Assembly: GCA_012845835.1 (NCBI GenBank) | Contig: JABAKD010000027.1 | Span: 7,743,364 to 7,807,363, forward strand | Source of the DNA: Undaria pinnatifida | Lineage: Eukaryota > Sar > Phaeophyceae > Laminariales > Alariaceae | Direction of reading: 5' to 3' | DNA: 64,000 nucleotides | Shown here: positions 34,386 to 47,110 of the stretch, piece after piece | Numbering within the stretch: position 1 is the first letter of the stretch | Layout of the letters: every line of letters starts with the position of its first letter | Notes under the pieces: model-generated | The model's input: only the letters and a program-made list of their open reading frames with translations | Databases searched by the model: none | What the model was told of the DNA's origin: nothing | Translations under genes and position numbers: made by a program

Positions 34386-34479
34386 CAAACGTTCATGGCG
34401 TCGTCGAAATGTGAACATTCTTCCTTCGCAGTTCTTTCGTTTACGTTGCTCATTGCTCCCGGGCCATGGGATTGTCCAT

Positions 34480-35480
34480 CAGTCAGTGTGGTAATTACAA
34501 AAAAAAAGACAGGTTTTGGGTGGTTGGGGGTATAGAGCTCCCCAAGTCAAGAACCTTGCAGGGACAAAAAAATGGTGCACCTCTACCTCGTAGACGAGTT
34601 CTAAGATATAATAGGGTACATACCAGTTTTTTGGCAAAATAACAAAACATGTTTTCTGAACGACGGTGCTCATTATCATATAACCCAAAATCGTCGGAAT
34701 TGCATCGTGTTTTTTTAATACCTCGCCCCCAGGGGGTGTATACGGCTCTTCAGGGTGGGCTAGTGTTGTGGTATTTCCCTGAGAGCCTAACAAGGCGTAA
34801 TATATGGGATACGGCTGGATGTACAAGGGTTTCACATGCCTTTGAAGGCATGTCCAGACATCATAGGCATGCATACACCGGTTTTTTGTTTTTGGTTTTT
34901 TAAACAACAAAATTCGGACGATTTTGCCTCATAAAAGCCCCCAAAACCCCTCCCTACACTAAGCCCTGCAAGTAATTTTGTTCCCCCAAAATGGGTTTCC
35001 ATTTGTAAAGGCGTTAAGGAGGTCCCGTCATTCGGAAAGTAAAAAAAGGTTTCGGCCAAAAGGTGGTATACCTTAATACTTCTATGGTAGCATGCGTGTT
35101 ATCAGCCTATTATTGGTTAACCTTTTGCAGGTGGTCAAACGGACTATAATAATACCCCACTATTAATACCGGTAATACCCGAACAAATGGCGTCGTCGAC
35201 AGACCATAGCTTTTTTTGGGTCGTGGGTTCCAATCCCACCATCCACCATAATAAACTTTTTCAGACCTTTCCCCATGTCGAATCGAAAATACTCTCCCCG
35301 GTATCCCCAGGAAATGAAACCGCTCGGATATTGACAGGTCCGCCCGTATATCCGGCCGACCTGCTATCCCGCCGTTTCAGGGGGCGGCGGTGTTGGAAGG
35401 CTTATTTTGGGTAAGCTATTGTTGGTTAACCTTTTGCAAGTGGTCAAACGGACTAATACCCCACTGAACACCTTAACATG
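34480..35480. other. Mosaic of dispersed repeats, no gene
   Basis: A family near 34500-34620 (GGTGCACCTCTAC) recurs at about 36330-36480 and 42880-43280. The CCCCAAAACCCCTCC family is at 34925-35030. GTTAACCTTTTGCA ends lie at 35098 and 35411. The 143-aa minus frame 34479-34910 spans these repeats and is not credible as a gene. Confidence 0.6.
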
Positions 35481-35728
35481 CGTGCAAAGGGCAAAAGGCT
35501 ATTATACAAGGTATGTATGCGGTAACGGGACGCCTGCTACGATATAGGGTATACCACATTTTGCCGAAAATAGTTTATCTGAATTGCGGGGTTCTGCTGT
35601 TCCAACCCACAACTTCGTTGGAGTGGACGTCATTATTGTTGATTCTTCGCAACATGACATGCAGTTTTTTGTTGCATACCGAAGGCATGATGGGTTGGTC
35701 TTGTTGATCGGGCTGCGCCTTTCGTTTT

Positions 35729-35970
35729 TTTCAGGGCTCTTCGCCGGTCGGGTCAGGAGTTCTTTGAATCTCACGGGTCGGGTCGGACCATCCTGACCCC
35801 CGACCCGACCCGTGAGATTCGAAGAAGTCCTGATCCGACCCGTTCCGACCCGTTTCGACCCGTGAGATTTCGAGCTACCTCCTGTCCCTACCCGCCTCGA
35901 CAACGGGAGAGTTTGGAAAGCTCCTAACCCGCCCCGTGGGTGTGCCGGATCACGACCCGTGAAAAGCCCT
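35729..35970 (+). repeat. hAT-like subterminal array with GGGTCGGGTC / GACCCGACCC words
   Basis: It starts CAGGGCTCTTCGCCGGTCGG. It then folds back: GGGTCGGGTC is followed by repeated CCGACCCGTGAGATTTCGA units of about 40 bp. Same design as 39029, 43753 and 50585. Confidence 0.7.
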
Positions 35971-36637
35971 GTTTCGTTTGTTAATCAAAGATCAGTTTTG
36001 GTTGTATGCAATGCAAAATCAAACATTCATCAATTCCTTCGTCATTATTCGTGATACATCACTCTTCGGCTGCAACGTTGAAGAAGTATGGGCTACCCAG
36101 CCATACTTAGCATTCTCATGTAGCATGTTTGTATGGGAAAAAAGGGGATGATGCTTTTGCCTCGCGGAATTGAACGCTTTCCAGTTCGTCCGTGGCGTGT
36201 GTGGAACTAAGACAAGAGCTTATTATGCAGTATAAGTGAGTGACCAACGTGGAACCTGCCTAGTAGAGAAACCTGCAAAGGGTGGCCTGTGTCTGTAACA
36301 GCCCCTTAATCTTCTTGTAGTGTCCATTGGCTTGCGCTGTTCATTTTTCTCGAAACCATTTTTTGGGTGGGGAATACAGAGCTCCTCAACTGGTTAGGAG
36401 CCCCAGAAAATAACGGGTGCACCTCTACTACACTATTAGTAGCATATACTTCCTTTGTCTCGTAAGTTAGAGTACCTAAGGGTAATACGTTGTCTGGGTA
36501 CAACCGTGTTAAGTGAGGATAGTATAGTCGGATTCGTTAGAAAGATAAACGAAGAAGCTAGACAAGAGTAAAAAGTTCTATTTCTTTACCAAAAATGGGT
36601 CAAAATACATATTATATATACTTCGAAGTATATTACG

Positions 36638-36836
36638 ATAAAAAATGAAAATACACTCCAGCTGTGAGATCGAATATTTCGTCGAAACTCATCTTGGCAA
36701 GTTGTGTGTGATACCCCGGTCGCGCGTATTACGAGTTGTGTGTCCTCATTAAGGATATAGGTCGGCGACTCCCCTTACAACTACAGTGTACACAGCAGCT
36801 ATCAGGGTCAACAGGGTGATGTTAGTCAGTCTGTGC
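36638..36836 (+). repeat. Dispersed element (AATACACTCCAGCTGTGAGA family)
   Basis: Copies on the other strand lie at 56020-56210, 57060-57245 and, in part, 52755-52870. A short fragment lies at 61998-62040 on this strand. All share TCGACGAAATATTCGA-like and GGTCGGCGACTCCCC blocks. No open frame is conserved. Confidence 0.85.
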
Positions 36837-37919
36837 GCCCTATTTTGGCCCATGTTGGGAATATTTTTTTAGAACGTTTTTTTAGATTATTTTCGAGAAT
36901 CTCGAAATTTCTCCAAACAAAGCGTCCAAATTTAGTTCCCTACCTGCCCAGTACCCATTCTAGCGGTGGACTCGCCCCCCAGCACACCCCTCCTCCTACC
37001 TCGCAAACTGTTGGCACCGACGTATCGGTTGGTCACCGCTACGCCATGGCGCTACAAAAGAGTTTTTTTTTCCCCCTCCCGGCACTTTCTTTTCCGTGGG
37101 AAAGGCAAAATACGGCCATTTTCACGCTGACTGTTTTTTTTGTCGGCCGTTCGGCTGGACGGTTTAAGCACGAGCCAGCTTGGAAAAAAAAAAACATGCT
37201 TTTTGCTCAGAAAAACACCGAAAAAATTTCAACAAAAAAATCGAAAAACAGATCGGACACGGTTGTTAAGGGCCCGCACAAATTAGGTACCCTAATTTAT
37301 GAGACAGAGGAAGCATATATAGTCTATGTGTGTCTTTTGGTCAGGGGTTAAAGCCTTTACAAATGGAAAACCCTGTTTTGGGGAAGGATTTGGGGCTCTG
37401 AAGGGGTTAAGCTCACCCATGTGTGCGCACTTCCACGTAGTTACTTTTCCATACAACCTCGCTGCCGAGTGCCAACTCAACTCCAATGACGTGCATTCGC
37501 ACTCCAGCGCTCTTAGCTGGCGTGCCTTTCGGTTCCTCCGTGGCGATCAATGTGACGGCAGTGCAAGCTGTCACTACTACCACCGCCGGTCACCGTGACT
37601 ACAAACAACAAGGAGCGCAAAAGCTGTCGTGGTCTAGGAGCGCGTTCGTATGCCAACCGGTCGCAATGTTAGCTCTGTAGCACTGCAATCATTCTCACGT
37701 CTTTGGGGACAACACGTTTGGGACTATTATTAGACTATAGTGCGGTGGGACAATATTTATATTTACAGTGTATTTATACTAATGAATGGGTAAAAGCCTA
37801 TAAATGTAGCCGGCCGTCAAAGCTGCATATATGTCGAGAATGATTCGTCATTCGCGCGCGTTGCTGCTATTGAATTTTATGTGCTGCAAATAGCCGCAAC
37901 GTCGGAATGCCCAAACAAC

Positions 37920-38012
37920 GGTAGTAGTAGTAGTCGTAGTAGTAGAAGTAGTAGTAGTAGTATAATAGTACCAGCAGTCAGTCGTAGTAGTAGTCGTAGT
38001 AGTACTACTACA
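37920..38012 (+). repeat. (GTA)n microsatellite
   Basis: Imperfect GTA/TAG trinucleotide run. 36840-38400 otherwise shows no recognisable gene. Confidence 0.9.
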
Positions 38013-38429
38013 GCTATTTTGGTAGTATTAGGTGCAGTAACAGTACCACGACAACTGTAGCAGTGGATCGCTTAATCTATGCCTTGTCCTTTCCCCGCCC
38101 TCGTTCATCTCTGTGATTATTTTTCTGTCTCCATTTATCCGTCTCTCATGCACGCCTCTCCTTCTCGTTTCTTCTTTTCGGGAGCTGCAGGATTAATCTG
38201 ACCTATTAATATGCATACTATATACATTGTACTAATACATTGTACTGCGACAAAGCTACTGCTAACCTATTGCTGTACAGTTACAAACCAACCACCGGCC
38301 TATATTGCCATACGACCAACCACCGGCCTATATTGCCATACGGCGAAAAAGCTACTGATGACCTATTGCTGAACATCGACAAATCTGCAGCTGCAGTGCA
38401 CCAAACCTACTGACACTACATCCGTGGCC

Positions 38430-38570
38430 CCTGTATAGTGCCGGTTGCCGCTATGTACGGCGCCTGAAAAGTCGCTTGGCACATATGGGAGCAACCAGAA
38501 GTGGCGGTCTGCGGAGTAGTGCCGGTTGCCGCTGTAGTGCCGGTATTTCCGGTTGGCGCTAATTGCAGAA
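38430..38570 (+). mobile_element. Element with repeated TAGTGCCGGTT words
   Basis: TAGTGCCGGTT recurs several times around AAGTCGCTTGGCAC. The same frame is found at 52060-52225 and 63195-63355. Related words occur at 40190-40350. Confidence 0.6.
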
Positions 38571-39028
38571 TCACCATTTTTTTAGCACCATGACAAACGC
38601 ACTGAACCTCAGTACTGCGAGACACCTACTGACGTTCTGCGAGACACCTACCGAAAAAACAGCAGCTTCGCGACAGACTCGCCGAACAGCAGCAGTATTA
38701 CCACGACAAACAACGTACCGCCGACCTTGCGAAAAACCTACTGGGGTACTGTAACAATTCTACTGGAAAAGACAGCAGTATTGTAACACGTGCTGCCAAA
38801 ATAAAACGGCGACAAACCTATTGAGGCACCGCAACACACTACTGGGGTGCCGTAACAAACCTACTGAAAAAACAGTAGTATTGCGACAAACTCAAGGAAC
38901 AGCAGTAGTATACATATATACCACACCAAACGCACTGCTGAACTGCGGCAAGACGCGTAGCACGATGCGGGTGGCACTTGTGGGCCTAAGCGCTTCTGAC
39001 TATCGGTGGAGTGAGGAGCTTCAGATTT

Positions 39029-39205
39029 TTCAGGGTTCTTCACGGGTCGGGTCGTTCCTCGCGGGCCGGGTCGGGTCGGGTCGGGTCAAGGTGATCCGAC
39101 CCGGCCCGTGATATTTGAAAACCTCCTGACACGACGCCGACCCGACCTGTGAGGTTTCGAGCACCTCCAGAACCGACCCGATTGGATCGCGAGATTTGGA
39201 AACGT
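39029..39205 (+). repeat. hAT-like subterminal array, GGGTCGGGTC type
   Basis: It starts CAGGGTTCTTCACGGGTCGG and folds back on GACCCGGCCCGTGATATTTG. It leads straight into the GGGTCATGACCC minisatellite. Confidence 0.7.
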
Positions 39206-40106
39206 CCTGAGCTAACACATGCGCCGATTCATGACCCGCATGGCCCTGGAATGTTTAGACACCCATGGGCCGAATCATGACCCGTGAAAACGCCCTGGAA
39301 TGTTTAGAAATCCATGGGCCGGGTCATGACCCGTGAAAAGCCCTGGAACGTTTAGAAACCCATGGGCCGGGTCATGACCCGTGAGCAGCCCTGGAATATT
39401 TAAGACGCCCATGGGCCGGGTCATGACCCGTGAGCAGCCTTGGAATGTTTAAGATACCCATGGACCGGGTCATGACCCGTGAGCAGCCCTGAAATGTTTC
39501 AGACACCCATAGGCCGTCGGGTCATGACCCGTGAAAAGCCCTGGAACGTCTAGACACCCATGGGCCGGGTCATGACCCGTGAATAGCCCTGGAATGTTTT
39601 AGACACCCATGGAACGGGTCATGACCCGTGAGCAGCCCTGGAATATTTAAGACGCCCATGGGCCGGGTCATGACCCGTGAGCAGCCTTGGAATGTTTAAG
39701 ACACCCATGGACCGGGTCATGACCCGTGAGCAGCCCTGAAATGTTTTAGACACCCATAGGCCGTCGGGTCATGACCCGTGAAAAGCCCTGGAACGTCTAG
39801 ACACCCATGGGCCGGGTCATGACCCGTGAATAGCCCTGGAATGTTTTAGACACCCATGGAACGGGTCATGACCCGCGAACAGCCCTGAAACGTTTTCGAC
39901 ACCCATGGGCCTCCCGGCCATAACCCGTGAAAAGTCCTGGAACGTTTAAGACATCCATGGGCCGGGTCATGACCCGTGGACAGCCCTGAAATGTTTTAGA
40001 CATCCACGGGCCGCCGGGTCATGACCCATGAAGAGCCCTGGAACGTTCAGACACCCATGGGCCGCCGGGTCATGACCCGCCAAAAGGCCTTGGAATGTTT
40101 AGAAAC
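39206..40106 (+). repeat. About 49-bp minisatellite, 18 units, with higher-order period
   Basis: Each unit has CCCATGGGCC, the palindrome GGGTCATGACCC, then GTGA(A/G)(A/C)AGCCCTGGAA and TTTAGACA. Units 4-8 are repeated as units 9-13, giving a second period of about 247 bp. The array grows out of the GGGTCGGGTC element just before it. Confidence 0.97.
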
Positions 40107-40189
40107 CCCAACATCGTAAACCACGCGTCGCGAATGTACTCCTTCCTGTACGCGACAAAACGCGCTGTACAGTGGTCGTCTCCCCATGA

Positions 40190-40350
40190 TGCCGGTATGC
40201 GCTAGCCAACACTACCGGCCAGTGTACCGGACACCGGCATTATTCGGTACAGTACCTATACCAGTTCAAGAACAGACGGTGACAGTCGTGGCAGCCGATT
40301 TCAGCGGCACTATACCGGCCGTAGGCATTATTCAACCGGTACTATACGGG
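40190..40350 (+). repeat. Degenerate copy of the TAGTGCCGGT family
   Basis: ACTACCGGCC, ACACCGGCATTATTCGGTAC and CACTATACCGGCC recur in both orientations. Confidence 0.45.
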
Positions 40351-40551
40351 AGACAGACTCCTAATCTACAGAAAAAACCTACTGCGGGCTTTCCTAGCCA
40401 CCGACAAGGGATGGCCAGGGGCGTCTCATCACACGAATAAGCTTGCCGGGTTACACGCATGTGGACGTAAAATGAAAAAATAAATGATAAGCCATTGCGG
40501 GGCAGGAGGCCCCCGGGTTATTTTCCACAACACACGCCATCAACACAAAAA

Positions 40552-40554
<3 letters not shown>

Positions 40555-40588
<34 letters not shown>

Positions 40589-40621
40589 CAGTAGCAGCAG
40601 TAGCAGCAGCAGCAGCAGCAG
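40555..40621 (+). repeat. (GCA)n microsatellite
   Basis: About 22 GCA/GTA trinucleotides. The poly-Leu frame on the other strand is a by-product. Confidence 0.95.
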
Positions 40622-41012
40622 GTACGGCGACCCTACCATGCGGCCTTCCGCTGTTAACGACTAAGTAGAACGAAATCAACCAATCAAACAACTAATCAAC
40701 CAACCAAACCAACCGGCATCTCATACAAAACAAAAACGTCAGAAAAACGCCAAAAACGCCCAAGAAAATACGCGTGTAATATGCCTGAGCGCAACAACGC
40801 ACACCCCCAACAAACGCAGGATCAGCAGCAAGCACGTCCAGCGCAGCTACTTGCACCCTGCGGGGTAACACCGATGGCCTTAAAGGCTGTCGATCCCCAT
40901 CAAATCCACCCGCTCCCCCCAAGGTCCCAAGCCGTGTGGAGGGGGGGGGTCCAATCAACAATCAGCCCCGCCTCCAAAAGCAAAAACAAACTCAACAATC
41001 CGTACCGCGGGT

Positions 41013-41722
41013 TGCTGATACTCCTATTGGCTCCACCCGAGCGACCTAGAAACCATCACCGACTGACCACACTCGGGAATGCTGTTCTCATTGGCTCCCC
41101 GCCCGAGTAGTCCACAAACCACCACCGATCATATCCAACAGCCCGTGGGCTGTTCTCATTCGCTCCGCCCGAACGAACCAAAAACCACCACCGACCGACA
41201 GCCTGCTGTTCCTGCTGATTCCACTCGAGCGACGCCACAGCCACCACCGATTGACCACGCTTGGGCTGTTTTTCTCATTGGCTCCAAATACCCGAACAGC
41301 CCAAAACCCAGTAACGACCAAAAGCGAGCACCGCACGGGCAAGGTTGCTGTTCTCATTGGGTTCACCAGAGTGACCAGCAAACCACTCCCGACCGACCAC
41401 CTCTAGGCTGCTGTTCTCATTGGCTCCAAACACCCGAACGTAAAAAAAAACACTACCTACCGGCCCAAAAACCACCACCGATCAAAACCCCAACAGCCCG
41501 CGGGCTGCTGCTGTTCTTGTAGTCTCCACCAGATCGACCAACAAACCACCACCGACAAACCACCCTCCGGATGCTACCTTTATTGGTTCCACCCGAGCGA
41601 ACAGAAAACCACTTACCAACCGGTCCGAAAACCACCGCAGCCAACAGCCCGCGGGCTGCTGCTGTTCTTACAGGCTCCTCCCGAGCGACCAGCAAAACCA
41701 CCGAACGACCACCCGCTTACCA
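41013..41722 (+). repeat. About 60-65-bp minisatellite, about 11 units
   Basis: Units run GCTGCTGTTCTCATTGGCTC, then CACCCGAGCGACCA, then AAACCACCACCGACC. On the minus strand the unit translates to RWWFVGRSGGANEN-like repeats, but frame and length drift between units. I therefore do not call a gene. Confidence 0.9.
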
Positions 41723-41739
41723 AGACCACAATTTATTTT

Positions 41740-42880
41740 TCACAAATTAAGAGGGGACGGAGTTTGCATCAACCTTGCGTAAACAGACTCTCTTCGATCC
41801 CCCTTAGGAGCCGAGGCCATCTGTTGGCACGTCGGGCATGGGATGGGAAGGGAGGGGAGTGGAGGGGAGGGGGGCGGTGGAGGCGGAGCGAGAGCGGGGA
41901 GTGGAAGGGGAGAAGGGGGAGGACGGGAGTGGGAGGAGAGCGGGGGGGAGGGGGGGGAGAACGGGTGAGAGGCTGTGTCAAGGTGGTGGAGACGAATCTG
42001 GCGGCACGTTTGTTTGTTTTCTCTCTTTTTGTCGCGATAGCCTCGGTTAACACGTGATACAAAACGGGGTCCGGACACACACCACGGCAGAGGGGCGAAC
42101 ATGCCACTTACCTGGTAAGGTTCTCTATGAACAAAAACCACGGCCCAGGCACACAGACCAGTTTTTTTTTTGTGCAAAACCAATGCGAACTTTTCGACGA
42201 TTTCGGGTTGAGGAAGCCCCGTCATTCAGTTAATATTCCACACCTCGGACATACCGGATGATCTATCTCCACTTGATGACCTAGACCGTTCAGGGAAGAT
42301 CTTTGCAGTCTAGCCAGTCTGGCTCATGTTAACCGGTGGGAGCCGTACGATCTGTATGATCTAGCACGTGTTTCCTGGGTTTGATCTGTACTCGATAAAT
42401 GCAGACCCAGCATAACATCTCATCACGGCAGATACTGGACATGCTGTAGATGATCTAGATCGTCATCTGTCCAAGGTGTGAAATATTTTAAGCCAATAAG
42501 TGGTACCTGGTATACCCTATATTGTAGCACGCATGACAAAATGAGCTAAACTGTGAGTGAGTCAAGCACTGTCGCGAGCAAGAACAACCTGACAGCAACC
42601 GCAACAACACAAATACACTGAAAAGCTCCTCAGGTGAGAGAGAGGGGGGAGACTTCCCTCAGACGCAGAAATGTTTTAGGCCGAAAAGTCCCCTCGAAAC
42701 GAGCTAGGATATGGGGGATAGCACGCTTTCGGCGAAAAAATCTGGAAAACGGGGGGCTCCATAGCCCAAAACCGTCGGATATCTCGCTCTTATTTCGCTA
42801 TATGATTTTTTTGTATGCCTAGGCCATGAGATTGATTTTTTGGTCGGGATGCCCTTTCATTTTTACCTACAAGAAAAAAT
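41740..42880. other. No gene recognised
   Basis: GGGGAGGGG-type purine-rich sequence at 41838-41970, then mixed sequence. It contains TACCTGGTA at 42109 and 42504. Confidence 0.45.
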
Positions 42881-42885
42881 CAGTT

Positions 42886-43475
42886 TTTTGCCTCAGGAAG
42901 GCATAATACATACTGGTAATACACACATCCTCAAGCGGATAGGAGCCTCAGAAAGAAAAATGGTGCACACACACCTCTACCGAAGCATGTGTCCCTCTCT
43001 ATATACCGTATACAGCACTCTGTTGTCCCTCTCTGTACACCGTATGTAGCACTCTGTTGTTCTCACGTTAACGCCTCAACACCTGGAAACCCGTTGTTGA
43101 GGGCAAATTACTTGCAATTAGAATAAGGGCGGGTTTTGGGGGTCCTAAAGGGGTTAAAAAAAAAACGTTTTTGCCTCAGAAGGCATAATATATACTGGTA
43201 ATACACACATCCTCAAGCGGTTGGTAGGAGCCTGAGAAAGAAAAACGGTGCACACATCTCTACCGCAGCATGTGTCCCTCTCTATGTACCGTATTTAGCA
43301 CTCTGTTCTCACGTTAACGCCTCAACAACTGGAAACCCGTTGTTGAGGACAAATTACTTGGAATTAGAATAAGGAGTGGTTTTGGGGCTCTAAAGGGGTT
43401 ATAACAACTGGAAACCTTTTGGGGACAAACTACTTGGAATTAGAGTAAGGAGGGGTTTTGGGCCTCTGAAGGGGT
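42886..43475 (+). repeat. About 283-bp tandem duplication plus a partial third copy
   Basis: Copy A starts near 42886 and copy B near 43169 (GCCTCAG-AAGGCATAATA, CCTCAAGCGG, GTGTCCCTCTCTAT, CTCACGTTAACGCCTCAACA). A partial third lies near 43400-43475. The copies end in the CCCCAAAACCCC family on the other strand. Confidence 0.93.
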
Positions 43476-43752
43476 AATAACTACCTGGTAAAACTTATAC
43501 CTGGTATAACCTATAGCCTATAACAAGTTGCCATCACATAGTCCGTGGTCACAAGACAAGTTCTACAACCACTCTGGACAGGTTGGAATAATACCGCAGG
43601 GAAAAAAGTATCAGGTACATACTGAGTAATTCTCAGCAACGACATGTGTTTTATATTTTATAATAGGGTGCAATAATAAATACCTTGTACTTTTTTGGAG
43701 AGGGTAGACGCTATTAACAAGCGATTTCTCCATCCGAGGTAGTCTATAAATA

Positions 43753-44190
43753 CCAGGGTTCTTTACGGTGCGGTTTTTCCTATCGGTTCGGTGCGGTTCG
43801 GAGCGGTCAACCTCACCGAACCGCACCGTAGGATACATGAAAAACCGAACCGCACCGTAGCATTTACGATTTTTGAAAACCGCACCGAACCGCACGGCAG
43901 GGTATATCACAGCACCGAACCGTAACCGTACCGTACCGTACGATTTACAATATCCGAAAACCGCACCGAACCCCACCGTAAGATTCCCGATTTCTTAAAA
44001 CCGCACCGAACCGCACCGTTGGAATGACATCGAAACCGCACCGCACCGTATGCATCAAGCCAAAAACCGTTCGACCGGTTACTTAACGGTGCGGTTAACT
44101 TGAAACCGTAGAAAACCCGCGGTTCTATCGACCGCGGAACGGTGCTAAAGGGTCACGGTTTTGCACGGTTCATGACGGTTTCGGCACGGT
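43753..44190 (+). repeat. hAT-like subterminal array, CCGAACCGCACCGT type
   Basis: It starts CAGGGTTCTTTACGGTGCGG, then GGTTCGGTGCGGTTCGG. It is followed by about seven units of ACCGAACCGCACCGTAGGAT separated by 15-20 bp AT-rich spacers. Confidence 0.75.
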
Positions 44191-44559
44191 TTCGTGTCAA
44201 AAGTCAAAAGCGTCCCCGTTAGCTTGTTTGATCTAATGGCACATCATACTTTAATTATTATATTAATATTATTGTAAAACAGAGTAAACATGGAACTTAG
44301 AATCTATGACTCGTACTTGTATACAGTATTATTTATATACTCGGAGTGATTCGTATATTCTTATACTGTATTCTCACTTCTTATTCAATCAGCTGATTTA
44401 GGGATTCATAATTTATAATTTATAAAACACCGTGAACATAGATAATAAAAATAATGAAAAACGATGTTGGATATCGGTAAAAACTGAATACTACAAAAGT
44501 ACGAACACAGAAAACACGAAAATACAAACGCAAATACACAGGAAACCCGGAAATGCGTG

Positions 44560-44926
44560 CCAAAGCGTGAGCGCCACCCAGCTGCGTTGTCACAAATCAC
44601 GACACCCCACCGGCGACACCCCCAATCCGGGGTGTCAAATGTTATATTTTAGTAGCGGCTTCCCATGCGACCGTAGCAGCAGCAAGCTTCATTGTTGGTT
44701 TGACATCGACACCCGCAAAGGCGATTGTCGTTGCAAGTTTCGGCCAAAAGATGCCCGCTGTCTGGCCCTGCTTCGCGAAGTTTTCAACTGGGCCGAACCA
44801 TGGCGAGAACGTCAGAATGCTGCCTGAAGCCTGAAGCGCGGAGAAGGCAAGGAGTGTCCCCTGTGCACCCACAATGGTGCGAAGGCTTTGATCAGATATG
44901 TGCAGAAGGATCACGACGCCCTCTAG
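44560..44926 (+). pseudogene. Degenerate coding remnant with Cys/His-rich pieces
   Basis: The frame ending at 44827 reads CWFDIDTRKGDCRCKFRPKD and VFNWAEPWRE. After a shift, 44828-44926 reads KECPLCTHNGAKALIRYVQK followed by DH, a possible zinc-binding CxxC-H-H pattern. I cannot name the family. A dead transposon ORF is the likely origin. Confidence 0.3.
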
Positions 44927-45680
44927 AGTGGAAGTTGGTTATCGCCGCGAGCAGCAGAACAGCACAGGCAACGAGTCAGCGCGCAGAGGCGCTCGTCGAG
45001 GCATCCGGTGGGTAGTTGTGAAGATCGCGCTTCGAACTATTTTGAGAAAGAGGGCAGGAGTTTCTTGGCTGGACACAAAATGCTCTTGTTACAGGAGTAA
45101 AAGCTGCGTGTATACATGACCCATTTCCAACTCATATAACTTTTACAGTCAAATTCCAAGCGTTTTATCCCCGCGGTGCTCAAAGAGTTGAGTAGAGAAT
45201 AGCCTATATATAGCGTACATGATGTCGCTCCGATACAAAATCGACTAAACTTGGGTCATATTGCACTATTAATAGGAGTGCATACTTGTCGTTATTTTGT
45301 TTCCATTGTTGGGGTATGACGCCTTTCTCATTCCTTCCTCGTTTTCTTTCGTTTTTCTTGCATGCAAAGCAAAGGAGGAGCACCGCCACAGCGGAGAGCG
45401 TATGAGGTAAAGCGTGAGGAGAGAAGAGGCTGGGCATCGTGAGGGTAAGCAAACAAACGCCACGACAGGAGTGAGGACGAGAGTGTCGGGGTTGGGATGG
45501 CCTGGGACGGCTGAACCCAGCCATTGGAAACGAAGGCATGGACGGAGGTACGAAACAGAGAGCCTACTCGTACATCTACATCGTGAAGACAAAATTGCGA
45601 CTGTTTGGTTAACGCTGTCTCACAGCAGTCTGTGACCACAGAATTTGTATCTCTCTAGGATGAATAATCCAAGGCCATGT
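44927..45680. other. No gene recognised
   Basis: 45117-45200 resembles 33535-33640. The rest shows no domain. Confidence 0.4.
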
Positions 45681-45684
45681 TCTG

Positions 45685-46095
45685 TAGGGTTTGTGGATTC
45701 CGGGTAAGGGTATGGGAGTCTTACAGAACTTCCAGAAGCTGCAGGTACGGGTATGAAAGTGTTACAGAACTTCCAGAAGTTCCGGGTATTGTGGCACGGG
45801 CGTACAGAACTCGCAGAAGTTCCGGGCGGGTACAAAAGGTGCTGTACCCGTACCCCGGGTATTGCGGCACGGGGTGTACAGAACTCACACAAGTTCCGGG
45901 TACGGGTATGAAAGTCCTACAAATCTCTAACAGAAGTTCGGGTACGGGTATGAAAGTCTTACAGAACTTTCAGAAGTTCCGGGTATTGTGGCACGGGCGT
46001 ACATAATTTACACAAGTTCCGGGTACGGGTATGAATGTGCGACAGGACTTACACAAGTTCCGGGTACGGGTAATACCCGGGTAAATGCACACCTC
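45685..46095 (+). repeat. Array of AGTTCCGGGTACGGGTATGA units
   Basis: About ten units of 35-45 bp carry CAGAA(G)TTCCGGGTACGGGTA and TTACAGAACTT. The array ends in ACCCGGGTAAATGCACACCTC, like an element terminus. Confidence 0.8.
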
Positions 46096-46850
46096 CACGG
46101 GGGGGAGTTCGATTTGAAGTGGAGGATTTAATCCAACTTGCATGACATGTTGTCACTGGGCCAATGTCCCCGAGGCAATCTGTCGTAGATTTAAGGGAAT
46201 TATGAATTATCGACAAAGCCACCACCGAGAGGCGATAACTCGTGAACCTCAATGAGTGGTGACCGGGGCAACAGCCGTGCTCACTGCTATACTGCGCTGT
46301 AACAGATCATACCATAGCGCACCCCGGCTGTGGCGCTTCAAATTAAATAATGGCGGTCGCAAGCCCATATTTTTCCACCAGCTCGATAAACGCCAAGTGC
46401 CGCGACAGAGAATTCTGAAGCGAAACTACCGAAAACACCAAGGTTAGGTCAAGGCGTCGATGGTAGCTGCATCGCCGTCACGGCAGATCTATGTATTGTT
46501 CATTCCGATGGCAAAAAAAAGCGATACGTAACACGTGGTTTCCCGATAGGAGCCAAATTCGTATGTTTCCACCAAATCGAATCGATTTCAATTCGATTAA
46601 TAAAAAATGAATATCTTCGATTCAAAAGTGTCCTTCGTTCATATAATACGTGCCCACGGGTTAGAAACGAAAGAAACGTATAACAGGACCTACAGCAGTA
46701 GTAGAAGTAGGTGCTACTATTAATATCATCACTATCATAATGTACGATACGTGTACTGCTACATACAGCTGTACTTTCGGTGTTCGACTGGTGTCACTAA
46801 CAAGATATGACAATCAAAATAAAATGCATGATACACTTTTTGGGTTATTA
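46096..46850. other. No gene recognised
   Basis: Mixed sequence. AAATCGAATCGATTTCAATTC lies near 46572, and TACAGCAGTA at 46691 is followed by a short GTA run. Confidence 0.4.
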
Positions 46851-46867
46851 AACATGAATAAATGCAT

Positions 46868-47110
46868 GTGGGCTCCCCGGGCATTGTAACAAAGGTATAC
46901 CCGTACCCCGGGTATTGTGCCACAGTCTTACAGAAGTCACAGAAGTTCCGGGTTAGGGTATGAGGGTTTTACATAATTTGCAGAAGTTCCGGGTACGGGT
47001 ATGACTGTCGTACAGAACTTCCAGAAGTTCCGGGTACGGGTATGAATGTCCTACGGAACTCAAAGAAGTTCTTGGTAGGGTAGTACCTGGGGTAAATACC
47101 TCGGGTATGG
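46868..47110 (+). repeat. Second array of AGTTCCGGGTACGGGTATGA units
   Basis: The same units as at 45685-46095, again ending GGGGTAAATACCTCGGGTA. Confidence 0.8.

Noticed and set aside
34479-34910. 143-aa minus frame
   Set aside because: Spans several dispersed repeat copies and has no domain.
35190-35250. T-arm-like GTGGGTTCCAATCCCAC
   Set aside because: A perfect 5-bp stem, but no acceptor stem or anticodon arm. It lies in dispersed repeats.
36833-37351. 172-aa plus frame
   Set aside because: Begins in a dispersed element and has T-run-driven Phe tracts. No domain or splice context.
39206-40106. CRISPR-like regular repeats
   Set aside because: Units are contiguous, with no unique spacers. 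It is a minisatellite in eukaryotic DNA.
41056-41701. Repeat protein on the minus strand (RWWFVGRSGG units)
   Set aside because: Unit length is not a multiple of three and frames break repeatedly.
44642-44914. 90-aa minus frame with hydrophobic stretches
   Set aside because: Antisense of a Cys-rich plus-strand remnant. No recognised family and no splice signals.
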